Made by a program: the position numbers and the translations under genes. A stretch of 64,000 nucleotides of DNA from Kocuria varians (GTDB taxonomy: Bacteria; Actinomycetota; Actinomycetes; Actinomycetales; Micrococcaceae): contig NZ_BJNW01000010.1 of NCBI RefSeq assembly GCF_006539885.1, positions 41,230 to 105,229 on the forward strand, given 5' to 3'. Below, one piece after another: positions 7,543 to 16,522 of the stretch (positions are counted from its first letter, which is position 1; each line of letters begins with the position of its first letter). The notes below the pieces were generated by a model, which searched no databases, was not told the origin of the DNA, and was given only the letters and a program-made list of their open reading frames with translations.

Positions 7543-8970
7543 ATGCGTTCATTCGACCTCATCATCGTGGGCTCCGGCTCCGGCAACTCCATCCTCACGG
7601 ACGAGTACGCGGACCTGGACGTCGCCATCGTCGAGCCCGGCCCCTTCGGGGGCACGTGTCTGAACGTGGGGTGCATCCCCACCAAGATGTACGCGTACCC
7701 GGCCACGGTCTCGGACCAGGCGCGCGACGCCGTGCGGCTCGGTGTGGAGATCGAGTTCCGCGGGGTGGACTGGCCGAGCATGCGGGACCGGATCTTCTCC
7801 CGGATCGACGCCATCTCCTCGGGCGGGCTGAAGTACCGCGAGTCGCTCGAGAACGTGAGCGTGATCCGGGAGTACGTCCACTTCGTGGAACCCCACGTGC
7901 TGGAGACCGACTCGGGGGAGCAGCTCACCGCCCCGCAGATCGTGCTGGCCAACGGCTCGCGCGTGCACCTACCGGACGTCCCCGGCACGGACCTGCCCGG
8001 GGTGCACACCTCCGACACCGTGATGCGTCTGCCGCAGTTCCCGCGCGACGTCGTGGTGGTGGGCGGCGGCTACGTGGCCGCCGAGTTCTGCCACGTGTTC
8101 CGCGGCCTGGGCGCTGCGGTCACCCAGCTCAACCGTTCCGAGCGCCTGCTGCGCCACCACGACGACACCATTGCGGAGCGCTTCCAGCGTGAGGCCGCCC
8201 GGCACTGGGACCTGCAGACCGGGTGGAGCATCACCGGGATCACGCGGGCCGAGGACGGCCGCCTCTCGGTGACGGCCGAGGCCTCCGACGGTTCGGGCCG
8301 CACCTGGGAGCGCAGCACCGAGATCGTGCTGCTGGCCACCGGCCGGGTCCCGAACGCGGACACCCTGCACCCGCAGGCCGCGCACCTGGACGTCACGGAC
8401 GCCGGACTGCTGGCCGTGGACGACTACCAGCGAGTGCTCTCGGACGGCGAGCCCGTTCCGGGGCTCTGGGCGCTCGGCGATGTCTGCTCCCCGTACCAGC
8501 TCAAGCACGTGGCCAACGCGGAGGCGCGCACCGTCTCGCACAACCTCGTGCACCCCGAGGACCTGCGGCCCACCGACCACCGGTTCGTGCCCTCGGCCGT
8601 CTTCACCGAGCCGCAGATCGCCTCCGTGGGCATGACCGAGCGCCAGGCCCGCGAGTGGGCCGAGGAGCACGGCGCCCGGCTGACCGTGAAGGAGCAGAAC
8701 TTCGGGGACGTGGCCTACGGCTGGGCCATGGACGACCACACGGGGATCTGCAAGCTCATCGCGGACTCCCGCACCGGCCGGCTGCTCGGCGCGCACCTGG
8801 TCGGCCGTGACGCCTCGAACCTCGTGCAGCCGCTCGTGCAGGGCATGTCCTTCGGCCTCACGGTGCACGAGATGGCCCGCGGTCAGTACTGGATCCACCC
8901 CGCGCTCGCGGAGGTCGTGGAGAACGCGCTGCTCGGCCTGGACGCCCCGGACCAGCGCCCGGGCGACTGA
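7543..8970 (+). CDS. mtr: Mycothione reductase
   Basis: 475 aa flavoprotein of the pyridine-nucleotide disulfide oxidoreductase family. It has the FAD-binding IIVGSGSGN near the N-terminus, the redox-active GTCLNVGCIPTK (Cys39, Cys44), the NADPH-binding VVVGGGYVAAEF, and WIHPALAEVVENAL with the catalytic His at the C-terminal interface. The sequence pattern (YADLDVAIVE, IPTKMYAYPA) follows mycothione reductases rather than glutathione reductase or lipoamide dehydrogenase. The enzyme regenerates mycothiol, the actinobacterial thiol buffer, using NADPH. ATG 7543 is used; the open frame extends upstream to 7375, but that part looks non-coding. Confidence 0.9.
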   Translation: MRSFDLIIVGSGSGNSILTDEYADLDVAIVEPGPFGGTCLNVGCIPTKMYAYPATVSDQARDAVRLGVEIEFRGVDWPSMRDRIFSRIDAISSGGLKYRESLENVSVIREYVHFVEPHVLETDSGEQLTAPQIVLANGSRVHLPDVPGTDLPGVHTSDTVMRLPQFPRDVVVVGGGYVAAEFCHVFRGLGAAVTQLNRSERLLRHHDDTIAERFQREAARHWDLQTGWSITGITRAEDGRLSVTAEASDGSGRTWERSTEIVLLATGRVPNADTLHPQAAHLDVTDAGLLAVDDYQRVLSDGEPVPGLWALGDVCSPYQLKHVANAEARTVSHNLVHPEDLRPTDHRFVPSAVFTEPQIASVGMTERQAREWAEEHGARLTVKEQNFGDVAYGWAMDDHTGICKLIADSRTGRLLGAHLVGRDASNLVQPLVQGMSFGLTVHEMARGQYWIHPALAEVVENALLGLDAPDQRPGD

Positions 8971-9048
8971 GCCGCGGGGTCTGGACCATCGGGAACGACG
9001 ACGCCGCGGGGCCCCCGCTGCGAACCGGGCCCCGCGGCGCCGTCGTGC

Positions 9049-10857
9049 CTACTTCGTGTAGATGCTCTCGATCACGTCCGCGAAGTCCTCGGCCACGCGG
9101 GCGCGCTTGAGCTTGAGCGAGGGCGTCAGGTAACCCTCTTCCACGGTGAGGTCCTGCTCCAGGATGCGGAAGGCCTTGATGCCCTCGGCGCGGGAGACCT
9201 TGGTGTTGGCGTGGTCCACGATCTTCTGCACGTGCGCGATCACGGTCTCGTCGTGCGCGGCGCGGGCCGGGTCCATGTTCGCATCCAGCCCCAGCCCCTT
9301 CATCACCTCCGGCAGGGTCTCCGGGTCCAGCGTGATCAGTGCGGCGACGAACGGGCGGTTGTCGCCCACGACCATGATCTGGCCCACCGTGGCCGACGCC
9401 CTGACGGGGTCCTCCAGCTGGGAGGGGATCACGTTCTTGCCGCCGGCGGTGACGATGATCTCCTTCTTCCGCCCGGTGACCGTGAGCAGGCCTTCCTCGT
9501 CCAGGCTCCCGAGGTCACCGGTGGCGAACCAGCCGTCGCGGAACGCCTCCGCGCTCTTCTCCGGCAGGCCGTGGTAGCGCGCGAAGACGTTGCTGCCGCG
9601 CACGAGGATCTCGCCGTCCTCGGCGATCGCGATCTCGTTGCCCGGAATCGGGTGGCCCACGGTGCCGATGCGGTTGATGGAGGGGAAGTTGCCCGCGATC
9701 GGGGCGGTGGTCTCGGTCAGCCCGTAGCCCTCCACCACGTACACGCCGATGCCGTTGAAGAAGTGCGCCAGGTGTTCCCCCAGGGACGCGCCGCCGGAGA
9801 CCGCGTAGCGGACCTCCCCGCCCATGGCCTCCCGCAGGGTGGAGTAGACGAGTCCGTCGTAGAGCCGGTGCCGCGCCCGCAGCCAGAGGGGGACCTTCCC
9901 GGCCTGGGCCGCGCGGGACCACGCGGCGGCGGTGGCCACGGCACGCTCGAAGATCAGCTTCTTCACGGGGGAGCCCGCCTGGGCCTTGAAGCGCGCACCC
10001 GCGAGGATCTTCTCGAAGACCCGCGGCACCGCCAGGATGAACGTGGGCCTGAAGCGCGCGAGGTCGTCCATGAGCCGGGAGACGTCCGGCGTGTGGGCCA
10101 GTGTGATCCCGGCGTCCAGGGAGGTGACCTCCACGAACCGGGCGAACACGTGGGCCAGGGGCAGGAAGAGCAGGGTGCGGGCGCCGTCGGCCATGATGGG
10201 CCCGGCCACGGGGATCGTGTTCTGCGCGCACGCCACGAAGTTGCCGTGGGTGAGCTCGCAGCCCTTGGGCGGTCCCGTGGTCCCGGAGGTGTAGATCAAG
10301 GTCGCGGTGTCGTCCAGGCTCACGCCGTCGTGGGGCGTGGCGAGGTCGGTGCGCTCCGAGCCCTGAGCCACGAGGGCGTCCAGCGAGAACTCGGCGGTGT
10401 CCGTGTCGAACACGCAGATCCGCTCGGCGGCGGGGAAGGCCGTGCCCTGCGCCGCCTCGCGCACGCGCTCCGCGAGCTCGTCGTTCTCCACGAAGACCGC
10501 GCGGGACTGCGAGTCCGAGAGGATCCACGCGATCTGGTCCGGGGAGGAGGTGTCGTAGACGGGCACCGGGACGGCCCCGAGCCACCACAGCGCGAAGTCC
10601 ACGAGCGTCCACTCGTAGCGGGTGCGGCTCAGCAGGCCCACGCGGTCCCCGGGGCCGATCCCGCGGGCGGCGATGCCCCGGGCGAGCGCGACGACCTCGT
10701 CGCGGAACTGCCGGGCGGTGACGTCCCGCTCCCGGCCCTCGGTCAGCACCGTGTAGAGCACCGCATCCGGGGTCTGCTCCGCCCGTCGGGCGAGGATGTG
10801 AGCGATGCCGGGGTACGGCAGGGGGTCGACGATGGCGGGAGCGGTGACGCGTCTCAT
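9049..10857 (-). CDS. AMP-binding long-chain acyl-CoA synthetase (FadD15-like)
   Basis: 602 aa from ATG 10857 behind AGGAAGGGA. It has the AMP-binding P-loop TLIYTSGTTGPPKG, the VEGYGLTET motif, WFATGDLG and the C-terminal hinge TGRKKEIIVTAGGKN with the catalytic lysine region. This is the long-chain fatty acyl-CoA synthetase class that activates fatty acids as acyl-adenylates and then CoA thioesters. No membrane segment is evident. Substrate chain length cannot be read from the sequence. It converges on mtr, and the next genes on the same strand (hydrolase, small membrane protein) lie upstream, so it may share their transcript. The PlsC acyltransferase at 12301 could use its product. Confidence 0.9.
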   Translation of the reverse strand: MRRVTAPAIVDPLPYPGIAHILARRAEQTPDAVLYTVLTEGRERDVTARQFRDEVVALARGIAARGIGPGDRVGLLSRTRYEWTLVDFALWWLGAVPVPVYDTSSPDQIAWILSDSQSRAVFVENDELAERVREAAQGTAFPAAERICVFDTDTAEFSLDALVAQGSERTDLATPHDGVSLDDTATLIYTSGTTGPPKGCELTHGNFVACAQNTIPVAGPIMADGARTLLFLPLAHVFARFVEVTSLDAGITLAHTPDVSRLMDDLARFRPTFILAVPRVFEKILAGARFKAQAGSPVKKLIFERAVATAAAWSRAAQAGKVPLWLRARHRLYDGLVYSTLREAMGGEVRYAVSGGASLGEHLAHFFNGIGVYVVEGYGLTETTAPIAGNFPSINRIGTVGHPIPGNEIAIAEDGEILVRGSNVFARYHGLPEKSAEAFRDGWFATGDLGSLDEEGLLTVTGRKKEIIVTAGGKNVIPSQLEDPVRASATVGQIMVVGDNRPFVAALITLDPETLPEVMKGLGLDANMDPARAAHDETVIAHVQKIVDHANTKVSRAEGIKAFRILEQDLTVEEGYLTPSLKLKRARVAEDFADVIESIYTK

Positions 10858-10938
10858 GGGGTCCCTTCCTGGTGAGATCGGGTCTCAGCCTACTCTGTGT
10901 TCCGCCTCACTCGGGGCGTGCGGTGGGCGGGACGCGCC

Positions 10939-11373
10939 CTAGACGACGGCGCCGTCGTCGTTGCCCGCGGGGGAGTCCTCCGGCAGCGCGCGGAAGACGA
11001 GGAACAGCCCCGCGACGATCCCCACGATCCCGGCCACCCACACGAGCGCGGGCAGCGGACCGGGCAGCAGCGCGAGGCCTGCCATGATGACGAGCACCGC
11101 GAGGATCACGCCCAGAGCCCGCAGCATGGCGGGGGAGACGCCGCTCGTCACGGGCCCGGGATCGGGGTCGTAGCGTTCGTCGTCCTCGACAGCGGCGTCT
11201 CCCGCGGAGGCGGCGAGCTCGACCGGAACCTCCTCCGCGGGCTGCTCGCGGGGCTCCCACTCGATGTCCTCGGCCCAGGGGTCCAGGTCCTCGCCGTCGC
11301 GCGGGACGTCGTCCCACGTGTTGGCGCGGATGATGCTCTCGAACGGGTCGTCGGAGGCCCCGGGCCGGTTCAC
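10939..11373 (-). CDS. Small two-helix membrane protein, unknown function
   Basis: 144 aa from GTG 11373, which overlaps the upstream hydrolase stop by 4 nt (GTGA). The first 90 residues are acidic and probably disordered (DDPFESIIRANTWDDVP, many D/E/W). Two hydrophobic helices follow, about residues 93-112 (LRALGVILAVLVIMAGLALL) and 115-133, then a short acidic tail. The coupling suggests a link with the alpha/beta hydrolase. I do not recognise a characterised family. Confidence 0.75.
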   Translation of the reverse strand: MNRPGASDDPFESIIRANTWDDVPRDGEDLDPWAEDIEWEPREQPAEEVPVELAASAGDAAVEDDERYDPDPGPVTSGVSPAMLRALGVILAVLVIMAGLALLPGPLPALVWVAGIVGIVAGLFLVFRALPEDSPAGNDDGAVV

Positions 11374-12170
11374 GAAGCCTCCCCGGGGAGGAAGCGCCCG
11401 CCGCGGGACAGCCGCTGCACGGCCTCGCGGGACTGCGCCTCGATCAGCGGCGCGTCGTGGTCCAGCGTGGCCACGTGGTAGCTCTCGTGCAGCGGCACCA
11501 CCAGCACCTCGCTGCCGCTGCGTGCGGCCAGCAGGGCCGCGGACGCCCCGGAGACCACGTGGTCCTCGTCCGAGCGGAAGACGACGGCGGGTGCGGTCAC
11601 GGCGGGCAGCATCCGCACTGTGCGGTGCATGAGCACGTTGAGCTGGGCCACGGCGGCCAGAGGGGTGCGGTCGTAGGTGGACTCCAGTCCGGTGGGCTGC
11701 TTGATGTCGCTGCCGATCCCCTCGAGCGAAGGCACCGCGGCGGCGGCCAGGTGGCTGAACCGCGCCATCCGGTTCACGAGCGCCAGGGCCGGGTTCACCA
11801 GCAGCACGCCGGAGACCTCCCGGCGCGCTGCGGTGTGCAGGGCCAGGGCGCCGCCCATTGACAGACCGCACACCACCACGTGATCGTGCTGCGCCCGCAG
11901 GGCCCAGTACTCCTCGTCCACGGCGTCCCGCCACGCCTGCCACGGCTGCTCCGCGAGGTCCTGCCACTGCGTGCCGTGCCCCGGCAGCAGCGGGACGCGC
12001 ACGCCCGGGTGGGCCCCGGCGTCGTCGACGGCGTCGTGGATCGCCCGCGCCCACTGCGCCACGGACGCGGTGGTGGAGGTGAAGCCGTGCAGCACCAGCA
12101 CCCCCACGGACGAGGTGCCGGGCAGGAGCAGGGGGCCGTGGTTCGCCAGATCCGATGACATGGCGCCCAT
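11370..12170 (-). CDS. Alpha/beta-hydrolase, carboxylesterase / monoglyceride-lipase type
   Basis: 266 aa if ATG 12170 is used; ATG 12161 (MSSDLANHG) is equally possible. VLVLHGFTSTT supplies the oxyanion-hole region, VCGLSMGGALAL holds the nucleophile serine (GxSxG), RSDEDHVV holds the likely catalytic Asp, and HESYHVATLDHD the His. The pattern matches Est30/monoacylglycerol-lipase-like carboxylesterases. The natural substrate is unknown, but neighbours for acyl-CoA formation and lysophosphatidate acylation suggest lipid turnover. The gene is coupled to the small membrane-protein gene downstream and is divergent from the PlsC gene at 12301. Confidence 0.85.
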   Translation of the reverse strand: MGAMSSDLANHGPLLLPGTSSVGVLVLHGFTSTTASVAQWARAIHDAVDDAGAHPGVRVPLLPGHGTQWQDLAEQPWQAWRDAVDEEYWALRAQHDHVVVCGLSMGGALALHTAARREVSGVLLVNPALALVNRMARFSHLAAAAVPSLEGIGSDIKQPTGLESTYDRTPLAAVAQLNVLMHRTVRMLPAVTAPAVVFRSDEDHVVSGASAALLAARSGSEVLVVPLHESYHVATLDHDAPLIEAQSREAVQRLSRGGRFLPGEAS

Positions 12171-12300
12171 TGTGCCAGCCACCCGCGGGGCCCGTGACAG
12201 AATTGACCGGTGGCGGGCCGCGCACGGACACCGCCCACGGCGACGACGACGGACCGGGCACCGCTTCCCAGCGGCACGCGCCCACGAAAGGCTTCCCCTG

Positions 12301-13155
12301 ATGGTGTACATGTTCCTGCGGACCTACGTGGTGGCGCCCGTGGTCAACCTCGTCTGCCGGCCCACCGTGGTGGGCCTCGACAACGTCCCGTCGGAGGGGC
12401 CGGCCATCCTGGCGAGCAACCACCTCTCCGTTCCGGACGCCATCTTCATGCCCGTGGCCGTGCCCCGGCAGGTCTACTTCCTGGCCAAGTCCGAGTACTT
12501 CACCACCCCGGGGCTGCGCGGGCGCATCGTGGCGTGGTTCTTCCGGGCCATCAATCAGATCCCCATGGACCGCCGCGGTGGCCGCGCCAGCGCGCAGTCG
12601 CTCAGCGCCGGGGGCCAGGCGCTCGCGGAGGGCAAGCTCGTGGGCATCTACCCGGAGGGCACCCGCTCCCCGGACGGCAGGCTCTACCGCGGCAAGATCG
12701 GGGTGGCCCGACTCGCACTCGAGACCGGGGCGCCCGTCATCCCCGTGGCGATGATCGGCACCGACCGCATGCAGCCCCTGGGATCTCGGTTCCCGGACCC
12801 GCGCCGGGCCAGGATCACCACCGTCTTCGGCGAGCCCATGGACTTCTCCCACCTGATGTCCCAGCACGGGGACCACGCGACCCTGCGCCGCGTCACGGAC
12901 GAGATTATGGCCGCCATCCAGCAGCTCTCCGGTCAGGAACGGGCCGAGGGCTACGCCGCGGACCACAAACGTCGGCTCGCCGAGCAGAAGTCCGAGGCGC
13001 TCGCCGAGCAGGCGCGCGACGTCGCCGAGGCCACCCGGGAGAAGGGGCGCGCCGTGACGGACGCCGTGTCCCAGCAGGCCGGGGCGCTCGGCGCGAAGCT
13101 GCGCGGCCGTTCACACGACACGCCCGACGAGCAGGGCCCGGACCGAACCGCCTAG
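12301..13155 (+). CDS. 1-acyl-glycerol-3-phosphate acyltransferase (PlsC family)
   Basis: 284 aa. ATG 12301 follows GAAAGG (12286-12291) at good spacing. The acyltransferase box NHLSVPD (NHx4D) and the second motif YPEGTRSPDG are present, with an N-terminal hydrophobic helix (FLRTYVVAPVVNLV) that would anchor it at the membrane. The enzyme class acylates lysophosphatidic acid to phosphatidic acid. The C-terminal 70 residues are charged, Ala/Glu/Gln-rich and probably coiled coil (KRRLAEQKSEALAEQARDVA), an extension beyond the catalytic domain. It ends 9 nt before aroG, but aroG has its own promoter. Confidence 0.9.
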   Translation: MVYMFLRTYVVAPVVNLVCRPTVVGLDNVPSEGPAILASNHLSVPDAIFMPVAVPRQVYFLAKSEYFTTPGLRGRIVAWFFRAINQIPMDRRGGRASAQSLSAGGQALAEGKLVGIYPEGTRSPDGRLYRGKIGVARLALETGAPVIPVAMIGTDRMQPLGSRFPDPRRARITTVFGEPMDFSHLMSQHGDHATLRRVTDEIMAAIQQLSGQERAEGYAADHKRRLAEQKSEALAEQARDVAEATREKGRAVTDAVSQQAGALGAKLRGRSHDTPDEQGPDRTA

Positions 13156-13158
13156 ACT
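13153..13158 (+). promoter_or_regulatory. -10 element of the DAHP synthase gene, leaderless
   Basis: TAGACT overlaps the stop codon of the PlsC gene and lies 6 nt (GTGCGC) before ATG 13165, placing the transcription start at the A of the start codon. Confidence 0.6.
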
Positions 13159-13164
13159 GTGCGC

Positions 13165-14556
13165 ATGAGTTCCCTGACCCTGCCTGAACAGTTCCGATCC
13201 CCGGCCTCGTCCCTGCGCGCGGCCGACTATCCCGGACTGGACGAGTGGCGCGAGAAGACCATCGGTCAGCATCCGCAGTGGGCGCAGCACCCGGACTTCA
13301 CGCGGTGCATCGAGGAGCTCAGCACGGTCCCCCCGCTCGTCTTTGCCGGCGAGATGGACCGGTTGCGGGACCGGCTGGCCCAGGTGGCCAACGGCGAGGC
13401 GTTCTTCCTGCAGGGCGGCGACTGCGCCGAGACCTTCGCGGGCGCCACGGCGGACAAGATCTCGGGCCGCGTGCGCACCCTGCTGCAGATGGCCGTGGTC
13501 CTCACCTACGGTGCCTCGATGCCCGTGGTGAAGATGGGCCGCATGGCCGGGCAGTTCTCCAAGCCGCGCTCCTCCAACGAGGAGACCCGGGACGGCGTCA
13601 CGTTGCCCTCGTTCCGCGGCGAGATGGTCAACGGCTTCGACTTCACGGAGGAGTCCCGCGCGCACGACCCCAACCGCATGCTGCAGGGCTACCACACGTC
13701 CTCGGCCACGCTGAACCTGATCCGGGCGTTCACGCAGGGCGGGTTCGCGGACCTGCGCCGCATGCACCAGTGGAACATGGGCTTCGCGGCCAATCCGGCC
13801 TACGCCCGCTACGAGAGCATGGCGCGCGAGATCGACCACGCCGTGAAGTTCATGGCGGCGTGCGGCGCGGACTTCGACGCCCTGCGCACCACGGAATTCT
13901 TCGCCGGCCACGAGGCGCTGCTGCTCGACTACGAGCGGGCCCTCACGCGCATCGACTCCCGCACGGACCTGCCCTACGGCACCTCCGCCCACTTCCTGTG
14001 GATCGGGGAGCGCACGCGCGATCTCGACGGCGCCCACGTGGACCTGCTCTCGCGGCTGCGCAACCCGATCGGCGTGAAGCTCGGCCCGGGCACCACCGGC
14101 GAGGACGCCCTGCGCCTGATCGACACGCTGGACCCCGACCGCGAGCCCGGCCGCCTCACGTTCATCACCCGCATGGGTGCCAAGAACATCCGCGAGAAGC
14201 TGCCCCCGGTCATCAAGGCGGTCCAGGAGGCCGGCGCGAAGCCCGTGTGGGTCACGGACCCCATGCACGGCAACACGGTCTCCCTGCCCTCCGGGTACAA
14301 GACCCGCCGCTTCGACGACGTCATGGATGAGGTGCGCGGCTTCTTCGAGGTGCACCGCGAGCTGGGCAGCTTCCCCGGCGGCATCCACGTGGAGATGACC
14401 GGCGACGACGTCGCGGAGTGCCTGGGCGGCGCGGATCCCGTGGACGAGTCCGCGTTCGCGGAGCGCTACGAGACGCTGTGCGACCCGCGGCTGAACCACA
14501 TGCAGTCCCTGGAGATCGCGTTCCTCGTGGCGGAGTACCTCTCCAGCCAGGACTGA
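13165..14556 (+). CDS. aroG: Class II 3-deoxy-7-phosphoheptulonate synthase
   Basis: 463 aa, the length of plant/mycobacterial class II DAHP synthases. It condenses phosphoenolpyruvate and erythrose 4-phosphate, the entry to the shikimate pathway. Conserved blocks are FLQGGDCAETF (metal-binding Cys), KPRSSNEETRDGV, GTSAHFLWIGERTR, GVKLGPGT, WVTDPMHGNT and GGIHVEMTGDDVAECLGG. ATG 13165 is preferred over GTG 13159 because a -10 box sits exactly 6 nt before it. As in M. tuberculosis (Rv2178c next to pknL) it faces the Ser/Thr kinase gene; a shared terminator hairpin separates them. Confidence 0.97.
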   Translation: MSSLTLPEQFRSPASSLRAADYPGLDEWREKTIGQHPQWAQHPDFTRCIEELSTVPPLVFAGEMDRLRDRLAQVANGEAFFLQGGDCAETFAGATADKISGRVRTLLQMAVVLTYGASMPVVKMGRMAGQFSKPRSSNEETRDGVTLPSFRGEMVNGFDFTEESRAHDPNRMLQGYHTSSATLNLIRAFTQGGFADLRRMHQWNMGFAANPAYARYESMAREIDHAVKFMAACGADFDALRTTEFFAGHEALLLDYERALTRIDSRTDLPYGTSAHFLWIGERTRDLDGAHVDLLSRLRNPIGVKLGPGTTGEDALRLIDTLDPDREPGRLTFITRMGAKNIREKLPPVIKAVQEAGAKPVWVTDPMHGNTVSLPSGYKTRRFDDVMDEVRGFFEVHRELGSFPGGIHVEMTGDDVAECLGGADPVDESAFAERYETLCDPRLNHMQSLEIAFLVAEYLSSQD

Positions 14557-14586
14557 GACGGACCCGTTCCGCGCTCGACACGTAGA

Positions 14587-14629
14587 ACCGCCCCGGCACC
14601 GCTCTTCACGGGCAGGCTGCCGGGGCGGT
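14587..14629. terminator. Bidirectional terminator hairpin between aroG and the kinase gene
   Basis: 12-bp stem ACCGCCCCGGCA / TGCCGGGGCGGT (14587-14598, 14618-14629) with a 19-nt loop. It lies between two converging genes and has no clear U-tract, as is common in GC-rich actinobacteria. Confidence 0.75.
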
Positions 14630-14710
14630 GTGCGTCCTGGGAGCGCACGACGTGCCGTGGTGGGGCAGGGCGAGGTGCATCGTGGGGGACGGTGCGGGCC
14701 GGAGCTGGGT

Positions 14711-16522
14711 TCAGAGGACCGTGAGTAAGACGGTGGTGCCCTCCTCGCGCTGTCGCACCACGCGGTGCAGGTGCGAGCCCACGGGCGTGGCGACCTCCAC
14801 CGTGTAGCCCTGGGACTCCAGCGTGGAACGGGCCTCGCCCTCGTCCTGGCCCACCACGTTGGGCGGCGCGCCCTGCGGGGTGTCCGCGGCCACGGTCAGG
14901 TCCACGGCCGTGCCCTCGCCCACGCTCGCTCCTGCGGCGGGGGACTGGGAGAGCACGGTGTCCACGGCCTGCGTGGAGTACGTGCGACCCACCGTCCCCA
15001 CCGCGAGGCCCGCGTCCGTGACCGCGCTGCGGGCGGCGTCGGCGGCCATCCCGGTCAGGGCGGGGACGTCCACACGGGCGGGGCCCTCGGAGACCAGCAG
15101 GTTAACCTGCTCGATCCCGCTCACGGTGCTCGACTCGCCCGGGTCCGTGGAGATCACGGTGCCCTCCGGGGCGTCCCGGCTCGTGGTGGAGCGGACCCCC
15201 ACGTTGGAGATGCCCGCGGCGTTGAGTGCGCGCTCGGCACTCGCGGTGTCCTGACCGGCCACGCCGGGAACGGTCGCGGTGGCGGAGCCCGGGGCGGAGC
15301 CCAGCCACCAGCCGAGGAACCCGGCCACGGTGAGCAGCAGCGCGAAGAGGATCAGGGCCACGCCCACGTGCAGCGGCGAGAGCACCGGGTTCAGGTGCAC
15401 GCGCGGGACCTCGGGGGCCCGGCGCGCGGTGGAGCCGGTCAGAGGACCGGCCGCGGACTGCGCCCCGGTCATGGACGTGGTCTCCCCGTCCAGGTGCGGC
15501 AGGATGGCGGCGGCCCGGTCCCCGGTCCGGTGGGTGCCCATCACGCGGGTGGCGTCCGGGTCCTGCCCCTGTGAGGCCATGGCGACGGTCGCGGCGTCGT
15601 CGGTGGAAGCGCTCCACCGCCCGGTACGCCCGAACGCCTCGGTGGGCGCCTCCGCCAGGGAGGGCGGGTCGTGGGGCGCGGGCAGCGAGCGGCGCACGGC
15701 GAGCGCGAGGTCCAGGAGGGCGGCGGCGTCGGCGGGTCGGCGGGCGGCGTCCCGGGCGGTGGCCCGCAGCACGAACTCGTCGAGGGCGGGCGGCACCCCG
15801 GGGACCGCGCTGCTGGGAGCGGGGACGTCGCGGCTCACGTGCGCGTTGACGACCTGCAGCGCGGTGCCGGTGTAGGGCCGGGAACCGGTGAGCATCTCGT
15901 AGGCCATGATGCCCACGGCGTAGACGTCGCTGCGCTGGTCCACGGGGCCGTCGCCCACGAGCTCGGGTGCGGCGTAGCCCACCGTGCCGAGCACGGTGGT
16001 GCTCGCGGTGTGCTCGTCCACGGCGCGCATCAGCCCAAAGTCCGCGACCTTGACCTGGCCGTCCTCGGTGAGCAGCACGTTCTCGGGCTTGACGTCCCGG
16101 TGGATCAGCCCGATCCGGTGGGCCTGGGCGAGGCCGCGCAGCACGGGGATCAGCAGGTCTAGGGTGCGGCGCGCGGTCATCGGGGACTCGCGGGAGATCA
16201 CGTCCCGCAGGGTGGGCCCGCCCACGTACTCGAGCGCGAGGTAGAGGACGCCGTCCGGGGTGTGCCCCTGGTCGAGGACCGCGACCACGTCGGGGTGCTG
16301 CAGCCGGGCCGCGGACCTGGCCTCGCGCTGGGCACGCCGCACGAAGGAGGAGTCGTCCGCGAGGTGAGGGTGCATGATCTTCAGGGCCACCGGGCGGTCG
16401 AGCCGCTCGTCCAGGCCCTCGTACACGGTCGCGGAGCCGCCGCGCGCGATCCTGCGCAGGACCGTGTAGCGGTCCTCGAGCCGGGTCCCCTCGCGGGGGT
16501 CGTGCGTGCTGCTACTGGGCAA
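14711..16522 (-). CDS. pknL: PASTA-domain Ser/Thr protein kinase, PknL-like
   Basis: 603 aa. Kinase domain at residues 15-280: glycine loop IARGGSATVYEG, Lys48, HRDVKPEN (141-148, Asp143) and DFG (161-163). A low-complexity linker follows, then one transmembrane helix (about 386-408) and an extracellular region with three PASTA-like repeats (414-603) that in relatives sense muropeptides or lipid II. The start is TTG 16522, preceded by CAGGAACGGA; no ATG or GTG is suitably placed. It overlaps the end of the lytic transglycosylase gene by 11 nt. In M. tuberculosis PknL (Rv2176) is encoded beside its DNA-binding substrate Rv2175c, whose homologue lies at 17819 here. Confidence 0.92.
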   Translation of the reverse strand: MPSSSTHDPREGTRLEDRYTVLRRIARGGSATVYEGLDERLDRPVALKIMHPHLADDSSFVRRAQREARSAARLQHPDVVAVLDQGHTPDGVLYLALEYVGGPTLRDVISRESPMTARRTLDLLIPVLRGLAQAHRIGLIHRDVKPENVLLTEDGQVKVADFGLMRAVDEHTASTTVLGTVGYAAPELVGDGPVDQRSDVYAVGIMAYEMLTGSRPYTGTALQVVNAHVSRDVPAPSSAVPGVPPALDEFVLRATARDAARRPADAAALLDLALAVRRSLPAPHDPPSLAEAPTEAFGRTGRWSASTDDAATVAMASQGQDPDATRVMGTHRTGDRAAAILPHLDGETTSMTGAQSAAGPLTGSTARRAPEVPRVHLNPVLSPLHVGVALILFALLLTVAGFLGWWLGSAPGSATATVPGVAGQDTASAERALNAAGISNVGVRSTTSRDAPEGTVISTDPGESSTVSGIEQVNLLVSEGPARVDVPALTGMAADAARSAVTDAGLAVGTVGRTYSTQAVDTVLSQSPAAGASVGEGTAVDLTVAADTPQGAPPNVVGQDEGEARSTLESQGYTVEVATPVGSHLHRVVRQREEGTTVLLTVL